From: JBNKHH01 sp050290245
GTDB lineage: Bacteria > Pseudomonadota > Alphaproteobacteria > Rhodobacterales > Rhodobacteraceae
Direction: 5' to 3'
NCBI GenBank assembly: GCA_050290245.1
Contig: JBNKHH010000034.1
Location: 1-50,917, forward strand
Length of the DNA: 50,917 nt
Each line of letters starts with the position of its first letter. Position 1 is the stretch's first letter. Below, piece by piece: positions 43,518 through 50,917 of the stretch. The position numbers were made by a program, and so were the translations under genes. The notes under the pieces were generated by a model. It searched no databases. It saw only the letters and a list, made by a program, of their open reading frames with translations, and had not been told where the DNA came from.

Positions 43518-44147
43518 ATGCGGTTTCTGGTGGCGCTTTTGCTGAGTGCAGGTCTGGCCCGGGCGGATGGCGAGCCAGCGGGCGATTTCGATTACTATGT
43601 GATGTCCCTGTCCTGGTCGCCAACCTGGTGCGCTCTGGAGGGTGACCGTCGCGGCTCGCCCCAGTGTGAAGGCGATGCGGACAACGGATGGATTCTGCAC
43701 GGTCTCTGGCCGCAATACGAGAACAGCTGGCCAAGTTACTGCGCCACTTCCGAAAGAAACCCGTCGCGCGTGGACACGGCGGCCGAAGCCGATATTTTCG
43801 GGTCGGCAGGCAATGCCTGGCACCAATGGAATAAGCATGGAAGGTGCACGGGATTGTCGGCGGACGACTACTATCTCCTGGCACGCGAAGCCTATGGGCG
43901 CGTCGAGAGGCCAGCGATATTCCGCAAGCTGGACAAACCGGTAAAACTCGCCGCCTCGGTCGTAGAGGCGGCCTTTCTTGAGGTGAATCCTGGGCTTGAG
44001 GCCGACGGAATCACGATCACCTGCAAGGCGGGCCGAATCCAGGAGGCGCGTGTGTGCTTTACGCGCGCACTGGAGCCGCGGCGATGCGGTGCGGACGTCA
44101 TTCGCGATTGCACAATGCAGAAAGCATTGTTCGAGCCCGTGCGGTAA
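43518..44147 (+). CDS. ribonuclease T2 family protein, secreted
   Basis: It has 209 aa from the ATG at 43518, which follows GGAGGGAAGAGGG. A short signal peptide is visible (MRFLVALLLSAGLARA). The CAS1 motif is ILHGLWPQ (His61). CAS2 reads AWHQWNKHGRC, giving His102 and His107, but Gln103 stands where the catalytic Glu usually sits (HEWxKHGxC). Several cysteines (40s, 70s, 110, C-terminal CTMQKALF) suggest disulfides and a periplasmic or secreted location. Members cleave RNA via 2',3'-cyclic phosphates, which the CpdB enzyme elsewhere in this window could process; that link is inference. Confidence 0.9.
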   Translation: MRFLVALLLSAGLARADGEPAGDFDYYVMSLSWSPTWCALEGDRRGSPQCEGDADNGWILHGLWPQYENSWPSYCATSERNPSRVDTAAEADIFGSAGNAWHQWNKHGRCTGLSADDYYLLAREAYGRVERPAIFRKLDKPVKLAASVVEAAFLEVNPGLEADGITITCKAGRIQEARVCFTRALEPRRCGADVIRDCTMQKALFEPVR

Positions 44148-44176
44148 AGAGGCTCTGCCCACGCCACCCTTGCGGG

Positions 44177-44210
44177 CGCCTCCCCCGGAGTATTCTAAAA
44201 AAGAAGAAGA
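44177..44210 (+). other. CTCC-GGAG hairpin plus GAAGAAG tail, possible Rhodobacterales intergenic motif
   Basis: The sequence runs from GCGCCTCCCCCGGAGTATTC into an A-rich AAGAAGAAG tail between the convergent RNase T2 and coq9 genes. From memory, similar CTCC..GGAGTATTT..AAGAAGAAG strings recur after genes in Rhodobacterales. Here only one copy is seen, so the assignment is tentative. Confidence 0.3.
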
Positions 44211-44213
44211 TGC

Positions 44214-44897
44214 TCAGGTTTCCCTATTCCAATTTCCCGGCAGGTCTGACGTGTCGATACCCGCCGGGGCGCGAAACTTCGACAGGAACGCCGATTGCAT
44301 GTCCATCAGGGGTTTGGTCAACGGGGATTGCCTGAGCCGGGCCTTGGTCTTTTCAAAGGCCATGACGTTCGCAATGCGGCGGTCGATGAAATCGAAGGTG
44401 TTCTGAAAGCCCTCGCTGTCGTCGCCGAGCCAGAACAGGACGGTCGAGCCCCAGACGCCTGACAGGATGGCGCGTTTCGTGTACCAGTTGCCATCCTCGG
44501 ATGTATCGCCGAGGGCCGTCCAGACATGGTCGGCGGTTTCCCACACCAGGCGGGCGCCTTCGACCGAATTGGCCGGCAAGGCAAACAGTGCGGTAGCACG
44601 TCGGACAGCTTCGCGGTCGGGCATGGCCTCGATTCGGATACGCAGGGCCTTGGCTACACGCTCGGAGTAGCGCAATTCGGAAAGGTCGGTTTCGGCCATT
44701 CGGGTGACCATGGCCTGATCTCCACGACGGTGGAGATGAACGGCAAGGTCGATGGCACCGCGCGGGGCCACCAGTTTCGCTTCAGCGCGGCTGACCCGAA
44801 GATCGCGGGCCGCAGCTTCGAATGTTGTATCCGACCAGCCATCGAACACGACGTGAGGCAATGCGGCATCCAAAAGGGCATCAAGCGTTGCAGGCAC
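44214..44897 (-). CDS. COQ9 family protein (ubiquinone biosynthesis)
   Basis: It has 227 aa. The N-terminal TetR-like helices (LPHVVFDGWSDTTFEAAARDLRVS) and the COQ9 signature GNWYTKRAILSGVWGSTVLFWLGDDSEGFQNTFDFIDRRI (about 134-173) are present. COQ9 binds lipids and, in mitochondria, assists the COQ7 hydroxylase in ubiquinone synthesis. The alphaproteobacterial homologues are presumed equivalent. It is divergent from rpsU. Confidence 0.92.
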   Translation of the reverse strand: MPATLDALLDAALPHVVFDGWSDTTFEAAARDLRVSRAEAKLVAPRGAIDLAVHLHRRGDQAMVTRMAETDLSELRYSERVAKALRIRIEAMPDREAVRRATALFALPANSVEGARLVWETADHVWTALGDTSEDGNWYTKRAILSGVWGSTVLFWLGDDSEGFQNTFDFIDRRIANVMAFEKTKARLRQSPLTKPLMDMQSAFLSKFRAPAGIDTSDLPGNWNRET

Positions 44898-44925
44898 TGT
44901 TCCTTGAACTCCTTATTTCCTGCAG

Positions 44926-44954
44926 TTTACAAGATAGACCGCCTTTGCTATAGG
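44926..44954 (+). promoter_or_regulatory. promoter of rpsU
   Basis: TTTACA (44926-44931) and TATAGG (44949-44954) are exactly 17 nt apart. The predicted start leaves a leader of about 48 nt before the rpsU ATG, with the ribosome site AAAGGTGGTG. Confidence 0.6.
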
Positions 44955-45008
44955 GCCACCTCCTGCAGATTTTGCGCAACTCTAAACTAGAAAGGTGGTG
45001 ACAACCAC

Positions 45009-45215
45009 ATGCAGGTCAGTGTTCGCGACAACAACGTCGATCAGGCGCTTCGTGCCCTGAAGAAGAAGCTGCAGCGTGAGGGCGTCTTCCGCGAGATGAA
45101 GCTTCGGCAGCATTTCGAGAAGCCCTCCGAGAAGAAAGCACGCGAGAAGGCCGAGGCCATCCGCCGTGCCCGCAAGCTCGCACGCAAGAAAGCTCAGCGC
45201 GAAGGTATGCTCTGA
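45009..45215 (+). CDS. rpsU: 30S ribosomal protein S21
   Basis: It has 68 aa: MQVSVRDNNVDQALRALKKKLQREGVFREMKLRQHFEKPSEKKAREKAEAIRRARKLARKK.., the full S21 family pattern with its very basic helical tail. S21 sits near the 3' end of 16S rRNA and helps initiation. The AAAGGTGGTG ribosome site, an upstream sigma70-type promoter and a strong terminator mark it as a monocistronic unit. Confidence 0.97.
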   Translation: MQVSVRDNNVDQALRALKKKLQREGVFREMKLRQHFEKPSEKKAREKAEAIRRARKLARKKAQREGML

Positions 45216-45250
45216 ACTTTTGAGACACTGGGGCGGTTCGCCGTCCAATC

Positions 45251-45291
45251 AGACGACCCCCGTGGCATCGCCCGGGGGTTTGTCTTTTTTT
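45251..45291 (+). terminator. intrinsic terminator of rpsU
   Basis: AGAC-g-ACCCCCG and CGGGGGT-tt-GTCT pair around a 10-nt loop, followed by a seven-T run. The tail overlaps the stop codon of the convergent gene. Confidence 0.88.
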
Positions 45292-45892
45292 AAGGCGCCA
45301 GTGACTTCCGAAAAGCATTGATCCAGGCACGAAGCGTCGCAGCGCGCGCACCGGCCTCTTCAAGCGCGCGTACGGCAATCCGGTCGGCTTCCTTCGCTTG
45401 TCCAAGCTCAGCAAATGCGATGGCCGAGAGATAGGCAAGCCGTGCCGGAAGAAGTCCGAGTGCGCGTCCCGCATCCTCAAGCCGATGCTCGCGCAGATAC
45501 CAGTCCTGCGCGAAGTGCTCCAACGTATCAAGGCGGGCAAACCAGTCCGACGAACGCCTCGCGGACAGATCTCCGATTTCCTGGCCATCTTGATCAGACA
45601 GGCCTTCGTTGGGCCACCATCGGTCCGTTTCACCATCTGGCGCTATCCGGTGCCAGAACCACCATTCGCCTTCCTTTGGTGGCAGGCCAGGAAGGCCAGG
45701 GGCACCCGTCAGCCTGGGATGTGCGAAAAGGGTAATTGCAAAGCGACCCTGCATCATCTGGCGCCCGCGCGAGACAGAAATCAGGTGCATGAACTCGGGC
45801 GTTTCCCGTCGGAAATTGCGCCCACGCCTTTTGAATCCGGCGTCGGCCAAAACGGGGCCCAAGCAGGTGTCAACAAGGGTTTCGAGATCCAT
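45290..45892 (-). CDS. DUF4304-like protein
   Basis: It has 200 aa from the ATG at 45892; the ORF continues upstream only as antisense of the OsmC gene. The N-terminal LVDTCLGPVLADAGFKRRGRNFRRETPEFMHLISVSRGRQ fits the DUF4304 pattern (helix, G-F-K-R-x-G-x-x-F, beta strands). It ends with helical LPARLAYLSAIAFAELGQAKEADRIAVRALEEAGARAATLRAWINAFRKSL, possibly TPR-like. No strong ribosome site is seen. Function is unknown. It is divergent from the OsmC gene. Confidence 0.65.
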   Translation of the reverse strand: MDLETLVDTCLGPVLADAGFKRRGRNFRRETPEFMHLISVSRGRQMMQGRFAITLFAHPRLTGAPGLPGLPPKEGEWWFWHRIAPDGETDRWWPNEGLSDQDGQEIGDLSARRSSDWFARLDTLEHFAQDWYLREHRLEDAGRALGLLPARLAYLSAIAFAELGQAKEADRIAVRALEEAGARAATLRAWINAFRKSLAP

Positions 45893-45985
45893 CGCGAGAC
45901 GATAGCCAACGTCCCAAAGTCGCGCAACCTCTGGTGGATGCCCGCGAGAAACGCTATTCAGTTTTCGCATCTTGCGGAGACGAGT

Positions 45986-46402
45986 ATGAAATCGCGCGTT
46001 ACCTGGGTCAGCGACAAGACCTTCACCGGACAGACGGAAAGCGGACATTCCATTGTGATCGGCACCGCCGACGGCGATGCCCCTAAACCGGGACCTTCGG
46101 CAATGGAGCTGGTCCTTATGGGAGCGGGAAGTTGTTCGGCCTGGGATATCGTCGAAATCCTGAAGAAGGGCCGCCAGGCAATTGAAGATGTCATCGTGGA
46201 ACTTGACGCCGACCGGGCCGAGGAGCCGCCAAAGGTATTCACGCGCATTCATCTGCATTTCATCATCAGGGGCCGCGGCATCGACCCCAAGCGGGTCGAA
46301 CGGGCGGTAAACCTGTCGGTGGAGAAATACTGCTCGGCCACGGCCATGCTGGAAAAAACGGCAGCGGTCACCCATGACTATGAGATCGTAGAGACTGCCT
46401 GA
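45986..46402 (+). CDS. OsmC/Ohr family protein
   Basis: It has 138 aa from the ATG at 45986, which follows GGAGACGAG. The OsmC fold is visible: VTWVSDKTFTGQTESGHSIVIG, PGPSAMELVLMGAGSCSAWDIVEILKK with the first Cys, RIHLHFIIRGRGIDPKRVERAVNLSVEKYCSATAML with the second Cys. Such proteins reduce organic hydroperoxides through the Cys pair. This one is closer to the general OsmC group than to Ohr. The upstream part of the ORF (from 45398) is antisense of the DUF4304-like gene. Confidence 0.9.
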   Translation: MKSRVTWVSDKTFTGQTESGHSIVIGTADGDAPKPGPSAMELVLMGAGSCSAWDIVEILKKGRQAIEDVIVELDADRAEEPPKVFTRIHLHFIIRGRGIDPKRVERAVNLSVEKYCSATAMLEKTAAVTHDYEIVETA

Positions 46403-46450
46403 CGTTTGCACGAACTTGATCGAGGTTTTGGCTGAGTTTAGGCTGCGGAG

Positions 46451-46879
46451 ATGTCCGTTGAACGAGTGACAGCATGGATGGGAAGCCTGCAGGCGTTCCC
46501 GGCCCCACGTGAGGTCGAGGTCGTTTCTCTTCCTTATGTCGACCCGCCGCTTTGGGTGGCGAAAGCCTGGGTTGGATTACAGTTGCCCGTTGCTTCGGGC
46601 GTGCAAGAGTTCGAGACCAGGATGCTCACCAAAGCGCCGAATACAAAGTGGCGCTGGTACATGGCCAAGCTATTGCGGCGCACGGCGACTGTCAGGGGAT
46701 ACCTGGTCAATGTAAAACATGCGGTGGATATCCTGTCCGAAACCAATCCCGAGGCGGCGCGGTGGTGGCGCGAAAATCAGCCGGGACTGATGGATGGGAA
46801 AAGCTGTATCGTGTTTCGCGAGAGAGCCTGTCGGCCCGCGCGACTAGCTGTCCCGCCAAGTGCCAATGACCCGGACTGA
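46451..46879 (+). CDS. hypothetical protein
   Basis: This is an open frame of 142 aa. It contains aromatic-rich segments (YVDPPLWVAKAWVGLQLPV; KWRWYMAKLLRRTATVRGYLVNVKHAVDIL; EAARWWRENQPGLM). No signal peptide, membrane segment or known motif is recognised. The ribosome site is poor: GGAG directly abuts the first ATG, and an ATG 27 nt inside is possible. The stop abuts the convergent Lrp-type gene. Codon use is less biased than in neighbours. It is an orphan or accessory gene, or less likely spurious. Confidence 0.5.
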   Translation: MSVERVTAWMGSLQAFPAPREVEVVSLPYVDPPLWVAKAWVGLQLPVASGVQEFETRMLTKAPNTKWRWYMAKLLRRTATVRGYLVNVKHAVDILSETNPEAARWWRENQPGLMDGKSCIVFRERACRPARLAVPPSANDPD

Positions 46880-47341
46880 TCAGACCGGCAGGGCTGTGGT
46901 CTGGCGCACTGTTCTCAGCGAAAAGGACGAATGCATCTGCGCCACGCCTGGGAGCCGTGCCAGTTTCTTGCGGTGGATGCGTGCAAAATCCTCGGTATCG
47001 GCGGCGACGACCTTCAAAAGATAATCGGCGGTCCCAGCCATCAGGTGGCATTCGAGAACATCGGGAATGCGGCGCACCTCGCGTTCAAAACTGTCAAGAA
47101 TGTCGTCGGCCTGCCCCGAGAGGGTAATCTCCACGAAAACAACGGTCTGGCGGCCAAGTTCTCGCGGATCCAGGAGAGCGACATAGTCCCGGATGACGCC
47201 GATTTCTTCCAGCCTTTGAACTCTGCGATGGCAGGCGGAAGCCGATAGGTTGACCTCTTCGGACAAGTCGGCGTTGGAAATGCGGCCACGCCTTTGCAAA
47301 ACCGACAGAATGCGCGCGTCTGTTGCGTCAATTGAAGCCAT
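46880..47341 (-). CDS. Lrp/AsnC family transcriptional regulator
   Basis: It has 153 aa from the ATG at 47341; a TTG one codon earlier is also in frame. The N-terminal HTH is DARILSVLQRRGRISNADLSEEVNLSASACHRRVQRLEEIGVI (about 8-50). The C-terminal RAM/AsnC ligand domain follows (TVVFVEITLSG, VLECHLMAGTADYLLKVVAADTEDFARIHRKKLARLPGV). It probably senses an amino acid. The target is not evident from its neighbours. Confidence 0.93.
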   Translation of the reverse strand: MASIDATDARILSVLQRRGRISNADLSEEVNLSASACHRRVQRLEEIGVIRDYVALLDPRELGRQTVVFVEITLSGQADDILDSFEREVRRIPDVLECHLMAGTADYLLKVVAADTEDFARIHRKKLARLPGVAQMHSSFSLRTVRQTTALPV

Positions 47342-47429
47342 CAAGCAAGGTCCCTTTGCCGAATCCGTCTATTGCCGAAGATACTGCCACTTCCTCTTCA
47401 GATCTGTCAGCCATTCATTGCGAGCAGTC

Positions 47430-47459
47430 AAAAAATGGCCCGCCTGACAAGGCGAGCCA
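47430..47459 (-). terminator. intrinsic terminator of mscL
   Basis: On the minus strand TGGC-tCGCCT and AGGCGg-GCCA pair around tgtc and are followed by TTTTTT. It lies 24 nt after the mscL stop. Confidence 0.8.
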
Positions 47460-47482
47460 CTGTTCTTTGCAGGGCGACGCGA

Positions 47483-47917
47483 TCAGCCCTTGGCGACCAG
47501 CGCGTCCCGGATTTCGATCAACAGGTCCTTTTCGGATGGTCCCGTATCGACCTCGGGCGCAACTTCTTCGGGCTTTTCCGCCAGGGATTTCACCCGGTTG
47601 ACCATCTTGACCAGCATGAAAACGACCCAAGCAATGATCAGGAAATTAATTACTGCCATGATGAAAGAACCATAAGCAAATACCGAAGCGCCGGCTTCGC
47701 GGGCGGCTTCAAGACTAGCCCCCTCGGCGACCTCGCCGGAAAGCACGACATAGTTGTTGGTGAAATCGACCCCACCCGTGAAAAGGCCGATGATCGGGTT
47801 GATCAGGTCCGCGACGAGTGCAGTAACGATGGCTGTAAACGCCGCACCGACAATGATGCCGACGGCCATATCCATCACATTGCCCTTGGCAATGAAGTCC
47901 TTGAATTCGTTTAGCAT
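47483..47917 (-). CDS. mscL: large-conductance mechanosensitive channel
   Basis: MscL opens under membrane tension to release solutes during hypo-osmotic shock. It has 144 aa. The N-terminal amphipathic MLNEFKDFIAKGN is followed by TM1 (VMDMAVGIIVGAAFTAIVTALVADLINPIIG, about 14-44), a periplasmic loop, TM2 (YGSFIMAVINFLIIAWVVFMLVKMVN, about 82-107), and a charged C-terminal helix (SEKDLLIEIRDALVAK). All parts are intact. A GGAGGGGC site precedes the ATG. Confidence 0.96.
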   Translation of the reverse strand: MLNEFKDFIAKGNVMDMAVGIIVGAAFTAIVTALVADLINPIIGLFTGGVDFTNNYVVLSGEVAEGASLEAAREAGASVFAYGSFIMAVINFLIIAWVVFMLVKMVNRVKSLAEKPEEVAPEVDTGPSEKDLLIEIRDALVAKG

Positions 47918-48060
47918 GGATGCCCCTCCTGAGTCTTCGCTGCTCGTTTTGCTACGCGCGGGAGTGCGGTAACACAGTGCAGCGCCTGGCCGGAAAATAT
48001 TCTCACGGTCAAGAATGCTTCAGGGGAAAACACAGATCGACTGACGCAGTTTTGGCGCAA

Positions 48061-48111
48061 GAAACATCTTTTGATTGCATGTCAATATTTTATTCAATCA
48101 TAAGATGTTTC
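48061..48111. repeat. AT-rich long inverted repeat next to ytoQ
   Basis: GAAACATCTTTTGATTG (48061-48077) and CAATCATAAGATGTTTC (48095-48111) pair over 17 bp with one mismatch, around a 17-nt AT-rich loop. The element ends one base from the ytoQ stop codon. Its base composition contrasts with the GC-rich surroundings. No T-run follows on the minus strand, so it is not a classic terminator. Confidence 0.7.
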
Positions 48112-48112
48112 G

Positions 48113-48559
48113 TTAGGGAAGGACTCCGCTCAGAACATAGCGCAGGATATCCACAACCTGGCTTGGCTCCTCGGCTACGGCAAGAGCTGCGGCGTGCACC
48201 TCTTTCAGGGCGTGACCATGCTCGGGAGGGTTGAGAACGATCAGGGACTTGCCCAAGGCCGCCGCATATCCCGCGTCGAACGCCGCGTTCCATTGTTTGT
48301 ACTGGGTGCCAAAGCGCACCACGACAATATCGGCATCCCCGATCCCGTGACGCGTGCGTATGGCGTTCATCTGAGCGCCTTTGTGATCGTGCCAGAATTT
48401 ATTGGTTTCCTCGCCCAGGATCGCGACCCCACAGTCATCCGAGGCCGCATGATCGGTCACCGGCGCAGAAAAGGTCACGTCGAGACCCGCTGCGCCCTCG
48501 GTGATCTGTTCGCGCCAATCCGTGTGGATTTCGCCCGAAAGATAAACTTTCAGCGTCAT
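48113..48559 (-). CDS. YtoQ family protein
   Basis: It has 148 aa. MTLKVYLSGEIHTDWREQI is the family opening, followed by VTFSAPVTDHAASDDCG, NAIRTRHGIGDADIVVVRFGTQYKQWNAAFDAGYAAALGKSLIVL. The fold is like nucleoside 2-deoxyribosyltransferases (strand-loop with S-G, then an acidic residue and A-x-D-x-G-Y-A). No reaction is established. It is 12 nt downstream of pheT and probably cotranscribed with it. Confidence 0.87.
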   Translation of the reverse strand: MTLKVYLSGEIHTDWREQITEGAAGLDVTFSAPVTDHAASDDCGVAILGEETNKFWHDHKGAQMNAIRTRHGIGDADIVVVRFGTQYKQWNAAFDAGYAAALGKSLIVLNPPEHGHALKEVHAAALAVAEEPSQVVDILRYVLSGVLP

Positions 48560-48571
48560 GTCACCCCCTCC

Positions 48572-50917
48572 TCAGCTGCGCAACGTGCCGCCGGTGGCCT
48601 TGCCGACCTTCTCGACGATGGCTTGACCAACGGCCTCGATCTCTTCTTCGGTCAGCGTGGTATCCCTTGGCTGGAGACGCACGGTCACCGCGAGGGATTT
48701 CTTGCCCTCCCCAAGGCTGCCGCCGACGAACTCATCGAACACGCGCACGTCCTCGATCAGCGCCTTATCGGCACCGGCTGCAGCATTCACCACGTTTATC
48801 GCCTCGACTTTCGCATCGACGACAAAAGCGAAATCGCGCTCGACCGCTTGCAGGTCGCTGATCGTCAGCGCTCCGCGCGAGGCAGATGCGTTGCGAGGCA
48901 TCGGCACCTCGGCCGGCCAGATGGTAAAGCCGACCGCGGGGCCTTTGACATCCATCGCTTTCAGAACCCTGGGATGGATATCGCCAAAGGCGGCCAGCGT
49001 CTTTTTTGGACCAAGGCAGATGCGGCTGGACCGGCCGGGGTGCCACCAGCCGTCCACGTCCCGCATGAACTGGACCTTGGCGGGGGCGCCTATGGCGGCA
49101 AGGATCGCTTCCGCATCGGCTTTGGCGTCAAAAACATCGACGGGTCGCGAGGCGCCATGAACGTCCTTGGGCTCGGTCCGCCCGATCAGGAGGCCGGTCA
49201 CGCGCAGGTGTTGTTCACCGGGTTCCCCGCCCGAAAAGGCCATACCGACCTCGAACAGCGCCATGTCCTGAACGCCGCGCGCCTGATTGCGGGCAGCGGC
49301 CTGTAAAAGGCCCGGCAAAAGCGCGGGGCGCATGTGGGTCATCTCGGACGAGATCGGGTTTGCAACGCGAGAGGTTTCACCGGCGCCAAAAAGCGTAGCC
49401 GAAGCCTCGTCGATAAAGCTGTAGGTGACGCATTCATTGTAGCCAAGCGCGGCAGCGGTGCGCCGGGCGGTCTGTTCGCGTTTCTGCAGTGGCGTCAGGA
49501 TCGGCTTGGGCACACCGGGCTGCATCCGGGGCATGGGCTTGGGTTCGAGGTTGGTCAGCGACGCGATGCGCGCCACTTCTTCCACAAGGTCGGCCTCGCC
49601 CTTGATATCGCAGCGCCACGACGGCGGTGTCGCCATGTCGCCGTCCATGGCAAAGCCAAGGCGCTCCAGCGTTGCCCGTTGTTCATCGGCGGGGATGTCC
49701 ATACCGACGAGCGACGAACAACGGTCGGTGTCGAGGCGATAGGCACGGGTGGTATCAGGCACGGCACCGGCTTCGACCACGTGGCTGGGTTCGCCACCGC
49801 AAAGGTCGAGCACCATCTGCGTCGCTGCTTCCAGGCCGGGCAAAGTGAACGCGGGGTCGACACCGCGTTCGAAACGATAGCGGGCGTCAGAGTTGATCTT
49901 CAGGGCGCGGCCGGTATTGGCGATGGTGATCGGGTCCCAATAAGCCGATTCCAGGAAGACGTTGACGGTGTCCTCGGTGCAGCCGGACTCTTCCCCGCCC
50001 ATGATGCCAGCGATGGATTCCGCGGCGCGTTCGTCCGAGATGACCATCATACCCCGTTCAAAAACATAGGTTTTTTCGTCGAGCGCGAGGAGTTCCTCGC
50101 CGCCCTGGGCGCGATGGACCCGCAGGTTTCCTTGCACCTTGTCAGCGTCGAAGACGTGCAGCGGACGGTTGCGGTCGTAGGTGAAAAAGTTGGTGATATC
50201 GACAAGTGCCGAGATCGGGCGCAGGCCGATGGCCTTGAGACGATCCTGAAGCCACTGGGGGCTGGGGCCGTTCTTGACGCCACGGATAAGGCGGCCCGAG
50301 AAATAGGGGGCGCCGTCAAGCGTATCCGCGTCTATGCTGACGGTAATCGGGCTGTCGAACGTGCCGGGGACGGCCTCGGGGGCCTTGGAAATCAGCGTGC
50401 CGAGACCACGGGCCGCGAGGTCGCGGGCGATGCCCTCAACCCCAAGCGCGTCCTGGCGGTTGGGGGTAATGGCGATTTCGATGACCGGGTCGACCTTGGA
50501 GGGGTCATTCGTGGCAAGCCAGTCGACGAACCTGTCGCCGACCTCGCCGCTGGAAAGCTCAATGATCCCAGAGTGTTCGTCGGACAATTCCAGCTCGCGC
50601 TCGGAGGCCATCATGCCGTGGCTTTCGATGCCGCGGATCTTGCCAACGGAAAGTGTGACGTCAATGCCGGGGACGTAGTCGCCGGGTTTGCAGACGACGA
50701 CGGTGATGCCCTCGCGCGCGTTCGGGGCGCCGCAGATGATCTGTTTCTCGCCCTCGTCGGTCGCCACCACGCAGACGCGCAAGCGGTCGGCGTCGGGGTG
50801 CTGTTCGGCCTTCAGGACCTTGCCGAGGGTGAAGGTTTTCAGCCGGTCGGCAGGGTTCGAGACCTCTTCGACCTCAAGCCCGAGGTCGGTCAGCGTGTCG
50901 GCGATCTCGTCCACGGT
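48572..50917 (-). CDS. pheT: phenylalanine--tRNA ligase beta subunit, N-terminus cut by window
   Basis: This is the beta chain of the alpha2-beta2 PheRS that charges tRNA-Phe. About 781 codons are visible; the reading frame continues past the right edge, so the first 15-20 residues are missing. The GTG near 50914 is an internal Val codon, not the start. Domain order: OB-type tRNA-binding domain (FTLGKVLKAEQHPDADRLRVCVV), B3/B4 editing domain, B5 domain, the catalytic-like core (LLPGLLQAAARNQARG), and the C-terminal ferredoxin-fold anticodon-binding domain (DLQAVERDFAFVVDAKV...TLTEEEIEAVGQAIVEKV). ytoQ follows closely. Confidence 0.96.
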   Translation of the reverse strand, partial: TVDEIADTLTDLGLEVEEVSNPADRLKTFTLGKVLKAEQHPDADRLRVCVVATDEGEKQIICGAPNAREGITVVVCKPGDYVPGIDVTLSVGKIRGIESHGMMASERELELSDEHSGIIELSSGEVGDRFVDWLATNDPSKVDPVIEIAITPNRQDALGVEGIARDLAARGLGTLISKAPEAVPGTFDSPITVSIDADTLDGAPYFSGRLIRGVKNGPSPQWLQDRLKAIGLRPISALVDITNFFTYDRNRPLHVFDADKVQGNLRVHRAQGGEELLALDEKTYVFERGMMVISDERAAESIAGIMGGEESGCTEDTVNVFLESAYWDPITIANTGRALKINSDARYRFERGVDPAFTLPGLEAATQMVLDLCGGEPSHVVEAGAVPDTTRAYRLDTDRCSSLVGMDIPADEQRATLERLGFAMDGDMATPPSWRCDIKGEADLVEEVARIASLTNLEPKPMPRMQPGVPKPILTPLQKREQTARRTAAALGYNECVTYSFIDEASATLFGAGETSRVANPISSEMTHMRPALLPGLLQAAARNQARGVQDMALFEVGMAFSGGEPGEQHLRVTGLLIGRTEPKDVHGASRPVDVFDAKADAEAILAAIGAPAKVQFMRDVDGWWHPGRSSRICLGPKKTLAAFGDIHPRVLKAMDVKGPAVGFTIWPAEVPMPRNASASRGALTISDLQAVERDFAFVVDAKVEAINVVNAAAGADKALIEDVRVFDEFVGGSLGEGKKSLAVTVRLQPRDTTLTEEEIEAVGQAIVEKVGKATGGTLRS

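Noticed and set aside
45398..45985. N-terminal extension of the OsmC ORF
   Set aside because: Antisense of the DUF4304-like gene. The OsmC fold begins at the internal ATG with its own ribosome site.

Overview
The window looks like chromosomal DNA of a marine Rhodobacterales (Roseobacter-group) alphaproteobacterium. The evidence is the high GC content, a sucA-odhB-lpd cluster, an atpHAGDC operon without F0 genes, a class I methyltransferase / gloB / clpA neighbourhood, a DUF1013 (TrcR) cell-cycle regulator, a COQ9-type ubiquinone protein, a small-type SRP RNA and PhaR. No genus is claimed. Assignments were made by reading the sequence; no database search was run.

Layout. 1-6.2 kb: the 3' end of sucD, then 2-oxoglutarate dehydrogenase E1, a two-lipoyl-domain E2, and lipoamide dehydrogenase. 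6.3-8 kb: an exported protein with a caspase-like fold that has lost its catalytic dyad, plus two peptidoglycan-binding domains. 8-11 kb: phaR with a cluster of CTGC/GCAG operator-like palindromes, then hemC, with hemE divergent from it. 10.9-15.8 kb (minus): the F1 ATP synthase operon atpHAGDC. 16-20.1 kb: a methyltransferase, gloB and clpA. 20.13-22.50 kb: a complete IS1595-family element whose transposase gene is translationally coupled to a passenger gene. The passenger encodes a DinD-like protein fused to an Mrr_N-like winged helix. The element lies against the T-tract of the clpA terminator. 22.7-26.1 kb: an OmpA-family lipoprotein, an Ada-like methyltransferase, nth and a PfkB-family sugar/nucleoside kinase. 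26.1-30.7 kb (minus): ftsW-murG-murC, an isolated piece of the dcw cluster that runs into an AEC transporter. 30.7-38.4 kb: a possibly frameshifted membrane-protein ORF, SRPBCC and nudC genes, a Tat-exported cyclic phosphodiesterase/nucleotidase, the SRP RNA, and a minus-strand run of ankyrin, DUF1330, dual-specificity phosphatase and small membrane protein genes. 38.4-42.6 kb (plus): DUF465, dnaX, ybaB, a TraB/GumN protein and recR. 42.6-48.1 kb: trcR, RNase T2, coq9, rpsU, small accessory genes, an Lrp-type regulator and mscL. 48.1-50.9 kb (minus): ytoQ and pheT, which is cut by the window edge.

Most of the window is housekeeping: TCA cycle, ATP synthesis, tetrapyrrole synthesis, cell wall, replication and repair, translation. 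The accessory signal is concentrated in the IS1595 element. Its passenger belongs to the family of an E. coli SOS protein reported to inhibit RecA. Its right end places a 28-bp palindrome over the -35 box of the transposase promoter, which suggests autoregulation of both genes. Secondary points of interest are the pseudo-caspase, the phaR operator cluster, a Fnr-type box ahead of the DUF465 gene, the frameshifted ORF at about 31 kb, a Glu-to-Gln change in the RNase T2 catalytic motif, and an AT-rich 51-bp inverted repeat next to ytoQ.
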